Made by a program: the position numbers and the translations under genes. A stretch of 25,352 bases of DNA from CAZILN01 sp964540005 (GTDB lineage Bacteria > Bacteroidota > Bacteroidia > Bacteroidales > SM23-62): the NCBI GenBank assembly GCA_964540005.1, contig CAZILN010000273.1, forward strand, positions 1 through 25,352, read 5' to 3'. This document shows positions 15,747-22,499 of this stretch, piece by piece. Numbering within the stretch: the stretch's first letter is position 1; every line of letters begins with the position of its first letter. The notes under the pieces are model-generated. The model was not told the DNA's origin, did not search any database, and saw only the letters and a list, made by a program, of their open reading frames with translations.

Positions 15747-17606
15747 TCAATCAAGTTTAAACTCTTCTTTCCAGTTGGTGTCATCTTTTAGATGGGCCTG
15801 TTTATCCTTTTCAAGGTAATAATTTTCCATAACAAGTACATCCATCTCGGTACGCATAAAACATCTGAAAGCATCATCCGGTGTGCAGACTATCGGTTCA
15901 CCCCTTACATTAAAACTGGTATTCACTATGACCCCGTACCCGGTCAAGTTCTTAAATTCGTTGATCAATGCCCAATACCTTGGATTGGTAGTTTTACTAA
16001 CGCTCTGGATGCGTGCCGAGTAGTCGATATGTGTTATGGCAGGAATATCCGAACGCAGGTGGTATAAGCGATCGTACAGCTTCATATCGGCATATCCTTC
16101 GGGCAGTGGTCTTTGCCTGTCCTTTTTAACAGGGATGACCATCAGCATATAGGGCGAGGGGCGGTCCATATCAAAATATTCCTGTATGTCTTCTTCCAGC
16201 ACTGTAGGGGCAAAAGGCCTGAATCCTTCCCGGTATTTAATCTTAAGGTTCATTTTTTTCTGCATTTCCGGACTCCTGGCATCACCGAGTATGCTCCTGT
16301 TCCCAAGTGCCCTGGGGCCATATTCCATCCTTCCCTGGAACCATCCAACTACTTTTCCCTCTGAAATATCATTTGCAGCTCTTTTAGCCAGGTCTTCAAA
16401 ATTCTCAAAATATTCGTTTTCAGCTTTAAACTTTTTCAGTACATCGGATATTTCAAATTTATTGAAGGCAGGTCCCAGAAAAGCTCCCTGCATGGCATCA
16501 GGAGAATTATTCACACAGCGCTCAGCATTCATGCCCAGGTAGGATCCAAGGTAGGCAGCACCCAGCGCTCCCCCGGCATCTCCTGCTGCCGGCTGGATCC
16601 AGATATCCTTAAACAGACCGGTTTTTAATAATTTACCGTTAGCGACACTGTTCAGGGCCACCCCGCCTGCCATGACAAGGTAATCACTTCCGGTCATTTC
16701 TTTTACTGTCCCGGCCATTTTAATGACGATCTCTTCGGTAACCTGCTGGATGGCCAGGGCCATATTCATATAGTCTTGTGATATTTCAGATTCGGCGCTC
16801 CTGGGGGGTATGCCAAACAGTTTTTTCCACTCCCTGTTGTTGGTCATTTTCAGGCCGGTTGCATAATTGAAATACTTCATATTCAGAAGTATTGACCCGT
16901 CATCACGAATGTCGATGAGCTCATTCAGGATCTTCTCCCTGTAATCCCTGGTCTGGACAGCATCAGGATTTCCGTAAGGCGCCAGTCCCATTAACTTGTA
17001 TTCCCCGCTGTTTACCCTGAAACCTGTATAATATGTGAATGCAGAATACAGTAATCCAACAGAGTGCGGGAAATGCATTTCAGCCATAATTTCAATTTCT
17101 TTACCGCGTCCCAGACCCAGGGTGGCGGTTGCCCATTCTCCTACCCCGTCAATTGTCAGTATGGCCGCTTCTTCGAATGGAGAAGGATAGAAGGCACTGG
17201 CAGCATGTGACAGATGATGCTCCGGGAACTGGATCTGTATTCGCTCTTTACCGAATTGTTTCAATTCATCCTTGAGCAGTTTCTTCATGAAAAGTTTCTC
17301 CTTGATCCAGACAGGAATGGCAGAAAGATAACTCGTCAGTCCGCGGGGAGCAAAAGCATAGTAGGTTTCCAGCAGCCGTTCAAATTTGATGAAAGGTTTT
17401 TCATAGAAACAGATCAGTGACAATTCAGAGTATTCAATACCTGCTTCCTTCAGGACATATCTTACAGCATTTACCGGGAATTCAGCATCATGTTTTTTTC
17501 TGGTAAATCTTTCTTCATGAGCCGCGGCGATGATTTCCGATTCTTTAATTATCACTGCAGCGCTGTCATGATAGTATGCTGAAATGCCCAGAATATATTT
17601 TGACAT
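15747..17606 (-). CDS. O-carbamoyltransferase of the NodU/TobZ/SxtI family
   Basis: 619 aa, full length. The family makes carbamoyl-adenylate from carbamoyl phosphate and ATP, then transfers carbamoyl to a hydroxyl group. The N-terminal Kae1/TsaD-like ASKHA domain (about 1-360) carries GISAYYHDSAA (7-17), the metal-binding HHLSHAASAFYPSPF (130-144), TIDGVGEWAT (151-160) and VMAGGVALNS (311-320). The C-terminal carbamoyltransferase domain (about 410-619) carries GRMEYGPRALGNRSILGDAR (425-444) and VNTSFNVRGEPIV (561-573). Cytoplasmic. It starts 15 nt after the DUF5989 gene stop and is followed by the SGNH gene. The acceptor is unknown; no antibiotic, Nod-factor or saxitoxin genes lie nearby, so a glycan or lipid hydroxyl is a reasonable guess. 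Confidence 0.95.
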   Translation of the reverse strand: MSKYILGISAYYHDSAAVIIKESEIIAAAHEERFTRKKHDAEFPVNAVRYVLKEAGIEYSELSLICFYEKPFIKFERLLETYYAFAPRGLTSYLSAIPVWIKEKLFMKKLLKDELKQFGKERIQIQFPEHHLSHAASAFYPSPFEEAAILTIDGVGEWATATLGLGRGKEIEIMAEMHFPHSVGLLYSAFTYYTGFRVNSGEYKLMGLAPYGNPDAVQTRDYREKILNELIDIRDDGSILLNMKYFNYATGLKMTNNREWKKLFGIPPRSAESEISQDYMNMALAIQQVTEEIVIKMAGTVKEMTGSDYLVMAGGVALNSVANGKLLKTGLFKDIWIQPAAGDAGGALGAAYLGSYLGMNAERCVNNSPDAMQGAFLGPAFNKFEISDVLKKFKAENEYFENFEDLAKRAANDISEGKVVGWFQGRMEYGPRALGNRSILGDARSPEMQKKMNLKIKYREGFRPFAPTVLEEDIQEYFDMDRPSPYMLMVIPVKKDRQRPLPEGYADMKLYDRLYHLRSDIPAITHIDYSARIQSVSKTTNPRYWALINEFKNLTGYGVIVNTSFNVRGEPIVCTPDDAFRCFMRTEMDVLVMENYYLEKDKQAHLKDDTNWKEEFKLD

Positions 17607-17621
17607 ACCTGAAGCTGTCTT

Positions 17622-17771
17622 TTAGAATAATGTATAAATAAAAGGAGCAATTGCGGATCCTGTCGATAATACCATTATGATCCCGAACAACAAAAGGATG
17701 ATAATAATAGGCAAGAGCCAGAATTTCTTGCGAACTTTCAGGAATGCCCAGAGATCTCTTAAAAACTCCAT
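17622..17771 (-). CDS. Small one-TM DUF5989/SxtK-like protein, 49 aa
   Basis: I translated this short frame by hand from ATG at 17771 to TAA at 17622. It starts MEFLRDLWAFLKVRKKFWLL, then a hydrophobic stretch to about residue 35, and ends with TGSAIAPFIYTLF. The WxFLKVRKKFWLxP pattern and the position next to a NodU-type carbamoyltransferase identify the DUF5989 group, which includes SxtK of saxitoxin clusters. Residues 19-35 form one TM, with the basic patch KVRKK before it, probably cytoplasmic. It lies 18 nt after sxtJ-like and 15 nt before the carbamoyltransferase. Function unknown; a membrane adaptor for the transferase is an inference. Confidence 0.9.
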   Translation of the reverse strand: MEFLRDLWAFLKVRKKFWLLPIIIILLLFGIIMVLSTGSAIAPFIYTLF

Positions 17772-17789
17772 GCGATTTGTTTTTACTGT

Positions 17790-18197
17790 TTAATAGGGAT
17801 TTTTAATGTCTTCCGGTGAAAAAACAATATTCCTTGACCGGAAAACAGATGTCTTATCTTTTTTAAACTTATGCAGGATCAGGTTGTCCTTACCCAGTAA
17901 CCTCCTAAGTATGCCAATCGGGACAACAAAAATAAAATAAACCACACTTAAAATGATCCTTGATACAACTGCCCCAAGCAGGTTAGATATTCCAAACCAT
18001 AATATGGCAAAGGGGTAATAAATCTTCGGGAAGATCATATTAACGACCAGGACCGGTATGGCCAGTTTATAGAACAGTTGGTTCTTAGTCAGGAAACCAA
18101 CTAACAGCAATATCAGTACGAGGGCCATGCCGGCATCTGTTAATTGCTTTTGTGACATTTTTTTCGGGATAATACCGGAAGCGCTTTTAAGATCCAT
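17790..18197 (-). CDS. SxtJ-family membrane protein
   Basis: 135 aa from ATG at 18197 (MDLKSASGIIPKKM). A longer frame exists up to 18284, but its extra residues look non-coding and overlap the leader. It has about three TM segments: 20-37 (MALVLILLLVGFLTKNQL), 39-60 and 72-97, followed by a basic C-terminal tail (LLGKDNLILHKFKKDK). The motif NMIFPKIYYPFAILWFGIS is characteristic of the SxtJ family, found beside NodU-type carbamoyltransferases. It is the first gene of the four-gene minus-strand operon. The biochemical role is not known; membrane tethering or export of the carbamoylated product is an inference. Confidence 0.88.
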   Translation of the reverse strand: MDLKSASGIIPKKMSQKQLTDAGMALVLILLLVGFLTKNQLFYKLAIPVLVVNMIFPKIYYPFAILWFGISNLLGAVVSRIILSVVYFIFVVPIGILRRLLGKDNLILHKFKKDKTSVFRSRNIVFSPEDIKNPY

Positions 18198-18247
18198 ATG
18201 GTGTAAAATATTAATAGATACTTCAACTGTAACAGCCTGTGAAGATG

Positions 18248-18255
18248 CAAAAATA
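18248..18255 (-). promoter_or_regulatory. Possible -7 element of the carbamoyltransferase operon
   Basis: Minus-strand TATTTTTG fits TAnnTTTG and lies about 50 nt upstream of the SxtJ-like ATG. No TTTG lies at the 19-nt distance, so the call is tentative. Confidence 0.3.
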
Positions 18256-18339
18256 ATTCTTTTCTGCGAATAGATGATCCCCATATAATTGTATGGCGAA
18301 AATAAAAAAACAACAATCTTGTAAAATATATATATAATA

Positions 18340-18372
18340 TTTGGAAGACCCCCATAAAAATATATATATTTG
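18340..18372 (+). promoter_or_regulatory. Putative amt promoter in an AT-repeat region
   Basis: TTTG (18340-18343), 21 nt, then TATATTTG (18365-18372), a perfect TAnnTTTG element. The spacer is 2 nt longer than the consensus. The predicted start near 18380 would leave a very short leader before the ATG at 18389. Confidence 0.4.
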
Positions 18373-18388
18373 GCAAAAAATATATATA

Positions 18389-19729
18389 ATGAAAAAGAAT
18401 ACTATGTTTAAAAAGGGGGTAGCAATAATAATTATACTATTAATTGTAGGAACTGGAGGTTTATTTGCCTCGGATGGCAATGGAGTGGATACCGGTACCA
18501 CTGCATGGATGCTGACTTCCACTGCATTAGTCCTGTTAATGATACCCGGCCTGGCCATGTTTTACGGGGGACTGGTCAGGACCAAAAATGTTCTGGGTAC
18601 TATGATGCACAGTTTTACGGCCATGGGAGTCATGGCTATATTATGGATAGCAATTGGTTATGCCATGAGTTTTGGAACAAATGTATTCGGGGGCTGGTTC
18701 GGATGGAACAGTGATTATTTTTTCCTGAAAGGGATAGATGAAACCGTAATGGATGTTGGTGTTCCTGAATATGTTTTCTCAATGTTCCAGGGTAAATTCG
18801 CGATCATTACTCCGGCCCTGATTGCAGGAGCCTTTGCAGAGCGTGTCAGTTTTAAAGGCTATATCGTATTTATAGCCTTATGGGGAATACTGGTATATAA
18901 TCCTCTTTGCCACTGGGTATGGGCAGGCGATGGATTTCTCTTTAATATGGGAGCTAATGGAGCCATTGATTTTGCCGGTGGGACCGTAGTGCATATCTCG
19001 GCGGGGATCAGCGGATTGGTAGCAGCTGTTTATCTGGGTGCCAGGAAGGGATTCCCAGCAACCAGTATGCCTCCCAGTAACCTGACCATGACCATGATAG
19101 GGGCCGGATTGTTATGGGTAGGATGGTTTGGATTCAATGCAGGTAGTAGTGTTTCGAGTGGATTAAGCACAGCCCAGGCCCTGACTGCAACACAGGCAGC
19201 TGCAGCATCGGGTGCTATTACCTGGATCATTATTGAAAGTATCTATCAGGGTAAAGCCACAGCACTTGGATTTGCATCCGGTATCCTGGCCGGACTGGTT
19301 GCTGTAACTCCTGCCGCAGGTGTGGTTCAGCCATACGGAGCACTGATCCTTGGTGTTATTGCGTCCATGCTGTGTTATATGGCCATCATGCTGAAAAACA
19401 GGATGGGTTATGATGACAGTCTTGATGCATTTGGTATTCATGGAGTAGGAGGAATAGCTGGAGCACTTTTCCTGACCTTCTTTATCCGGAACAACTGGAT
19501 GGAACAAGCTGCACTGGCAGCCGGAGGCTCATGGTCAGTCATGCAGCAGTTTGGTGTACAGGCAGCTGCCGTTGGTATAGCCATTGGCTATGCAGCTGTT
19601 GTGACCCTTGTCATCCTGTTCCTTGTTAACAAAGTGATTGGCCTGCGTACTAAGGCTGAAGAGGAAATGCAAGGCCTGGATTACAGCTATCACGGGGAGC
19701 ATGGTTACGGGATGGTCAATGCGGGTTAA
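18389..19729 (+). CDS. amt: Ammonium transporter (Amt/MEP/Rh family)
   Basis: 446 aa from ATG at 18389 (MKKNTMFKKG); a start at 18341 would add 16 residues encoded by the AT-repeat promoter region. There is an N-terminal signal-like segment (about 9-28), then eleven TM helices. Landmarks: MFYGGLVRTKNVLGTMMHS, GAFAERVSFKGYI, CHWVWAGDGFL, the first twin-His in DFAGGTVVHISAG with its preceding Asp, GWFGFNAGS, and the second twin-His in LDAFGIHGVGGIAG. Imports ammonium across the inner membrane. It is followed after 33 nt by the P-II gene whose product is expected to plug the channel when nitrogen is plentiful. Confidence 0.98.
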   Translation: MKKNTMFKKGVAIIIILLIVGTGGLFASDGNGVDTGTTAWMLTSTALVLLMIPGLAMFYGGLVRTKNVLGTMMHSFTAMGVMAILWIAIGYAMSFGTNVFGGWFGWNSDYFFLKGIDETVMDVGVPEYVFSMFQGKFAIITPALIAGAFAERVSFKGYIVFIALWGILVYNPLCHWVWAGDGFLFNMGANGAIDFAGGTVVHISAGISGLVAAVYLGARKGFPATSMPPSNLTMTMIGAGLLWVGWFGFNAGSSVSSGLSTAQALTATQAAAASGAITWIIIESIYQGKATALGFASGILAGLVAVTPAAGVVQPYGALILGVIASMLCYMAIMLKNRMGYDDSLDAFGIHGVGGIAGALFLTFFIRNNWMEQAALAAGGSWSVMQQFGVQAAAVGIAIGYAAVVTLVILFLVNKVIGLRTKAEEEMQGLDYSYHGEHGYGMVNAG

Positions 19730-19762
19730 ATTATTATTAATTAATTATAAAAATTTAAACTT

Positions 19763-20107
19763 GTGAAACTAATTACAGCCATAATCAGAGAAAATAAGCT
19801 TGACCAGGTCAGAGAAGCACTCATAAAAAATGAAATCACCCGGATTACCGTCAGCCGGGTCTCAGGTCACGGTCAGCAGGTAAGGGAGGAAATTTATCGC
19901 GGGCAGACGGTCATACCGAACCTGATCCCCAAGATCAGGCTTGAAATAGCCGTTAACCATGAATTCGTTGACATTACTGTAAATACAATCATTGAATCGG
20001 CAAGAACCAATGCAGCCGGTGAACTGGGAGATGGGAAGATATTTATTACTCCCCTGGAGGAATGTATACGGATACGAACCGGTGAGAAGGGGAGCCAGGC
20101 TATCTAG
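19763..20107 (+). CDS. glnK: P-II nitrogen regulatory protein lacking the T-loop Tyr-51
   Basis: 114 aa from GTG at 19763. Trimeric signal protein binding ATP/ADP and 2-oxoglutarate; gene position next to amt marks it as GlnK-like. Seen: N-terminal MKLITAIIRENKLDQVREAL, T-loop GHGQQVREEIYRGQTVIPNL (35-54), B-loop GELGDGKIFITP (86-97) and C-terminal signature RIRTGEKG (104-110 region). In the E. coli protein the uridylylated tyrosine is the last residue of YRGAEY; here the segment is YRGQTV, so that residue is Val50. The T-loop is one residue shorter before YRG, and three residues are inserted before GDGKIF. Control by uridylylation is therefore unlikely; direct effector-dependent binding to Amt is still possible. 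A strong terminator follows. Confidence 0.95.
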   Translation: MKLITAIIRENKLDQVREALIKNEITRITVSRVSGHGQQVREEIYRGQTVIPNLIPKIRLEIAVNHEFVDITVNTIIESARTNAAGELGDGKIFITPLEECIRIRTGEKGSQAI

Positions 20108-20130
20108 CTACCCTGATCATGATAAAGCGA

Positions 20131-20171
20131 AAAGACCTGACAATAACCACCTTATGTCAGGTCTTTCTTTT
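20131..20171 (+). terminator. Rho-independent terminator of the amt-glnK operon
   Basis: Perfect 12-bp stem AAAGACCTGACA (20131-20142) / TGTCAGGTCTTT (20155-20166) with a 12-nt loop, then CTTTT, 23 nt after the glnK stop. Confidence 0.9.
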
Positions 20172-20362
20172 GAAAACCACATTATAAAAACCACTACCAT
20201 TAAAAAGCGTTTCTGTACAAATGCGACAGATCAGCTATTAATTCACTTGTAAAGATATCTGTGATCATCATATCTCACAAATAAACTGTGGTGATCTGTA
20301 TCACTGTTAAGCGGTGATATTTAACAGTAATGAATTATATTTATGAAAGATTTCCCGAAGCA

Positions 20363-21313
20363 ATGACAAAGATCTCACTGGTAATTTGTGTTTTTAATGA
20401 ACAGGAGAATATAAAGCCTCTGGTTGAACAGATCCATAGCAACCTGCAGGGATTTGATTATGAGATTATTTATGTGGATGACGGATCAACTGATAATACT
20501 GTAAATGAAATTATGGCCCTTGGGGATCCAAAGATCACATTGATTGAATTCAAGCTTAACTCCGGTCAGAGTTCGGCCCTGGCAGCGGGAATAGACCATT
20601 CTACAGGGGAATTCATTGTAACCCTGGACGGAGACCTGCAGAATGATCCCTCTGATATCCCTATGATGATAAAACTGGCACAGGAAAATGACTGGGACCT
20701 GGTGGCCGGTATCAGGAAGAACCGGAGGGATGGGTTTATTCTTAGGAAAATACCCAGCAGGCTTGCCAATGCAATGATACGGCGGACAACCAAGATGAGG
20801 ATAAAAGACTATGGTTGCACTCTGAAGGTATTTAAGAATGAACTGGCCAAGAACCTTGGACTGTATGGTGAGCTTCACAGGTTCATCCCGGTCCTGGCCA
20901 GTTTTGAGGGTGCCAGCATTACCCAGGTTGGAGTAAAGCATCATTCACGGAAATTTGGTAAATCCAAATATGGTCTGGGCCGGACATTCAGGGTGATAAG
21001 CGATCTTGTGCTGATGTTATTCATGAAAAAGTACCTGCAGAAACCGATGCACCTTTTCGGAACATCAGGACTGGTCATTTTTCTGATAGGGGCAGCCATC
21101 AATATCTATATGCTGGTATTAAAGATCATGGGTCAGGACATCTGGGGCAAACCATTGCTGCTGCTCGGGATATTGCTGATCATTACCGGGATACAGCTGA
21201 TAAGCATAGGGATATTTACCGAACTGCAAATCAGGACCTACTTCGAATCGCAGCAAAAGAAGCCTTATAAGATCAAAAAAATTACAATCGGTGAGGCGAA
21301 TAAAACTAAATAG
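20363..21313 (+). CDS. GT2 glycosyltransferase, DPM1/ArnC-like with two C-terminal TM segments
   Basis: 316 aa from ATG at 20363 (MTKISLVICVFNEQ); an ATG at 20330 would add 11 residues. Transfers a sugar from a nucleotide sugar, probably to polyprenyl phosphate on the cytoplasmic face. GT-A motifs: nucleotide-binding VDDGSTDNT (38-46) and DGDLQNDP (89-96, with the metal-binding D-x-D), acceptor-side YGCTLKVF, and the HHSRKFGKSKYG stretch typical of DPM1-like enzymes. Two C-terminal TM helices (about 233-254 and 264-287) anchor it. It overlaps the following flippase-like gene by 23 bp, so the two are translationally coupled. Sugar and acceptor are unknown. Confidence 0.93.
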   Translation: MTKISLVICVFNEQENIKPLVEQIHSNLQGFDYEIIYVDDGSTDNTVNEIMALGDPKITLIEFKLNSGQSSALAAGIDHSTGEFIVTLDGDLQNDPSDIPMMIKLAQENDWDLVAGIRKNRRDGFILRKIPSRLANAMIRRTTKMRIKDYGCTLKVFKNELAKNLGLYGELHRFIPVLASFEGASITQVGVKHHSRKFGKSKYGLGRTFRVISDLVLMLFMKKYLQKPMHLFGTSGLVIFLIGAAINIYMLVLKIMGQDIWGKPLLLLGILLIITGIQLISIGIFTELQIRTYFESQQKKPYKIKKITIGEANKTK

Positions 21314-22160
21314 GTACCTCAAGTTTGTACTGAAACTTGCTCTTACTTTTATTGCCCTCTATTTCGTATTTACCAGGATAGAATTCTCAGAAGTACTTGC
21401 CGTGTATAAGGGGATCCGTCCATTCTGGCTTATCATGGCTGTTCTGTTCTTCATTTTCTCAAAAATAGTTTCGGCTTACCGGCTTAATGAGTATTTCAGG
21501 AAGATCGATCTCCGAATCTCACAATTCACTAATGTAAGGTTGTATCTCCTGGGAATGTTCTACAATCTTTTCCTGCCGGGCGGAATCGGGGGAGACGGAT
21601 ATAAGATCTACCTCTTGAACAGGAAAGGTAATATAAAGATCAGGAAACTGCTTTCAGCCATACTGATCGACAGGATTACCGGATCATCTGCGATAGTATA
21701 TTTGTTAATTCTCCTGGTGTATATTGTGTCTGTCCCCATACCCTTTAGCTATCAGTATTTTATCTGGCTGCTTGTACCCCTCGGGGCTGGCATTTATTAC
21801 CTGGTTATCAGGAAGTTCTTTTCCTCGTTTACATCCATTTTTCTTAAAACAAACCTGTACTCCCTCGGGGTGCAGACTTTACAGTGCCTGTGTGCCCTGT
21901 TCATACTTTTATCCCTGTCCGGGCATGACCTCTTGCTTTCCTATATTCTGTTATTCCTGGTGTCATCTGTAATAGCCGGCTTACCCATAACCGTGGGAGG
22001 AGTTGGTGCCCGGGAGCTTACCTTTCTTTTCGGAGCCCGTTTCCTGGATCTGAATGTTGAGGTATCGGTTGCGCTCAGCCTGATGTTTTACATGATAACG
22101 GCACTTGTCTCATTAACCGGCTCATACTATAGCTTCCGCCCGGAAAAATTGTCAATCTGA
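21291..22160 (+). CDS. UPF0104/lysylphosphatidylglycerol synthase TM-domain (flippase-like) protein
   Basis: 289 aa from GTG at 21291, which overlaps the glycosyltransferase end by 23 bp. About seven to eight TM helices. Family landmarks: an early RLNEYF region, FYNLFLPGGIGGDGYKIYLL (about 92-111), AILIDRITGSSAIVYLLIL (123-141) and the late LPITVGGVGARELTFLFGA motif (231-249). The family is associated with lipid or glycolipid transport; the pairing with a polyprenyl-phosphate glycosyltransferase suggests that it moves or senses the lipid-linked sugar (inference). Its stop codon (22158-22160) lies inside the left arm of a long inverted repeat. Confidence 0.9.
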   Translation: MRRIKLNRYLKFVLKLALTFIALYFVFTRIEFSEVLAVYKGIRPFWLIMAVLFFIFSKIVSAYRLNEYFRKIDLRISQFTNVRLYLLGMFYNLFLPGGIGGDGYKIYLLNRKGNIKIRKLLSAILIDRITGSSAIVYLLILLVYIVSVPIPFSYQYFIWLLVPLGAGIYYLVIRKFFSSFTSIFLKTNLYSLGVQTLQCLCALFILLSLSGHDLLLSYILLFLVSSVIAGLPITVGGVGARELTFLFGARFLDLNVEVSVALSLMFYMITALVSLTGSYYSFRPEKLSI

Positions 22161-22274
22161 GACAGCTTTCCATGTAATTTCTTCAAGGATATTAAAACGC
22201 TGCTTAAAATCTTTCTTCGAAATCTTTACAGGCAGCTTTTTTAATATCCTTTTCATGAGATAAAGCTGTCTCAG
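22157..22274. repeat. 118-bp compound inverted repeat (two nested perfect 13-bp arms)
   Basis: Outer arms CTGAGACAGCTTT (22157-22169) and AAAGCTGTCTCAG (22262-22274) are perfect complements. Inner arms AAGGATATTAAAA (22185-22197) and TTTTAATATCCTT (22239-22251) are also perfect, followed inward by GCTGC (22199-22203) / GCAGC (22232-22236). The 28-nt loop carries the direct repeat AAATCTTT twice (22206-22213, 22220-22227). The left arm contains the stop codon of the flippase-like gene. There is no T-tract, so it is not a classical terminator; it may be an mRNA 3'-end structure, a small RNA or a miniature mobile element. No flanking target duplication is seen. Confidence 0.9.
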
Positions 22275-22282
22275 CTTTAAAG

Positions 22283-22339
22283 CGGGCGGTATATAATGTT
22301 ATAAAGGAAGTTCATCACTAAATCCCCTGCTACCGCCCG
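22283..22339. repeat. 9-bp inverted repeat with 39-nt loop
   Basis: CGGGCGGTA (22283-22291) and TACCGCCCG (22331-22339) are perfect complements. The right arm is also complementary to CGGGCGGT at 22469-22476 inside the exbD-side terminator, so alternative pairings are possible. Confidence 0.7.
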
Positions 22340-22371
22340 AAATTAGGCGATTTTTTAGCGATATTATGTAT

Positions 22372-22439
22372 CTGAAAGACTGGTATTTTGTAACCTGACA
22401 TCATGTCAATTATGTAGTTACAAAATACCAGCCTTTCAG
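22372..22439. repeat. 68-bp hairpin with 23-bp near-perfect arms
   Basis: Arms at 22372-22394 and 22417-22439 pair over 23 positions with one A/C mismatch at arm position 8. Arm core is CTGGTATTTTGTAAC / GTTACAAAATACCAG. The 22-nt loop contains a second small palindrome, TGACAT-C-ATGTCA. The structure lies between the converging flippase and exbD genes. With an AT-rich stem and no T-tract it does not look like a simple terminator. Confidence 0.92.
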
Positions 22440-22445
22440 TAATCA

Positions 22446-22478
22446 CAAAAAAAACCGCCACGGAATCCCGGGCGGTTT
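22446..22478 (-). terminator. Rho-independent terminator of the exbB-exbD operon
   Basis: On the minus strand an 8-bp stem AAACCGCC / GGCGGTTT (plus-strand positions 22471-22478 and 22452-22459, 11-nt loop) runs into a T-tract (plus-strand A's at 22447-22454), 22 nt after the exbD stop. Orientation of the T-run assigns it to the minus-strand operon. Confidence 0.9.
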
Positions 22479-22499
22479 ATATCATGAATGTATTTGCAC

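Noticed and set aside
14412..18197. Saxitoxin or other toxin biosynthesis cluster
   Set aside because: Only the I-J-K-L-like genes are present; there is no PKS, amidinotransferase or oxygenase, so toxin production is not supported.
18198..18284. 29-residue upstream extension of the SxtJ-like protein
   Set aside because: Residues do not resemble the family N terminus, and the region fits better as leader DNA; ATG 18197 gives the normal compact protein.
18366..18391. Sigma-54 promoter for amt (TTGGCA at 18370-18375)
   Set aside because: TTGGCA is followed only by A/T; the required GC of the -12 element is missing.
20108..20362. Operator-like GTGAT/ATCAC repeats upstream of the glycosyltransferase gene (about 20290-20305)
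   Set aside because: Five-base arms are too short to distinguish from chance; the rest of the gap holds only the glnK terminator.
20486..20944. 152-codon open frame on the minus strand inside the glycosyltransferase gene
   Set aside because: Antisense shadow of conserved GT2 motifs; no independent promoter or protein features.
22157..22478. Insertion sequence or CRISPR array in the repeat-rich gap
   Set aside because: No transposase frame, no regularly spaced direct repeats and no target-site duplication; the repeats are inverted and all different.
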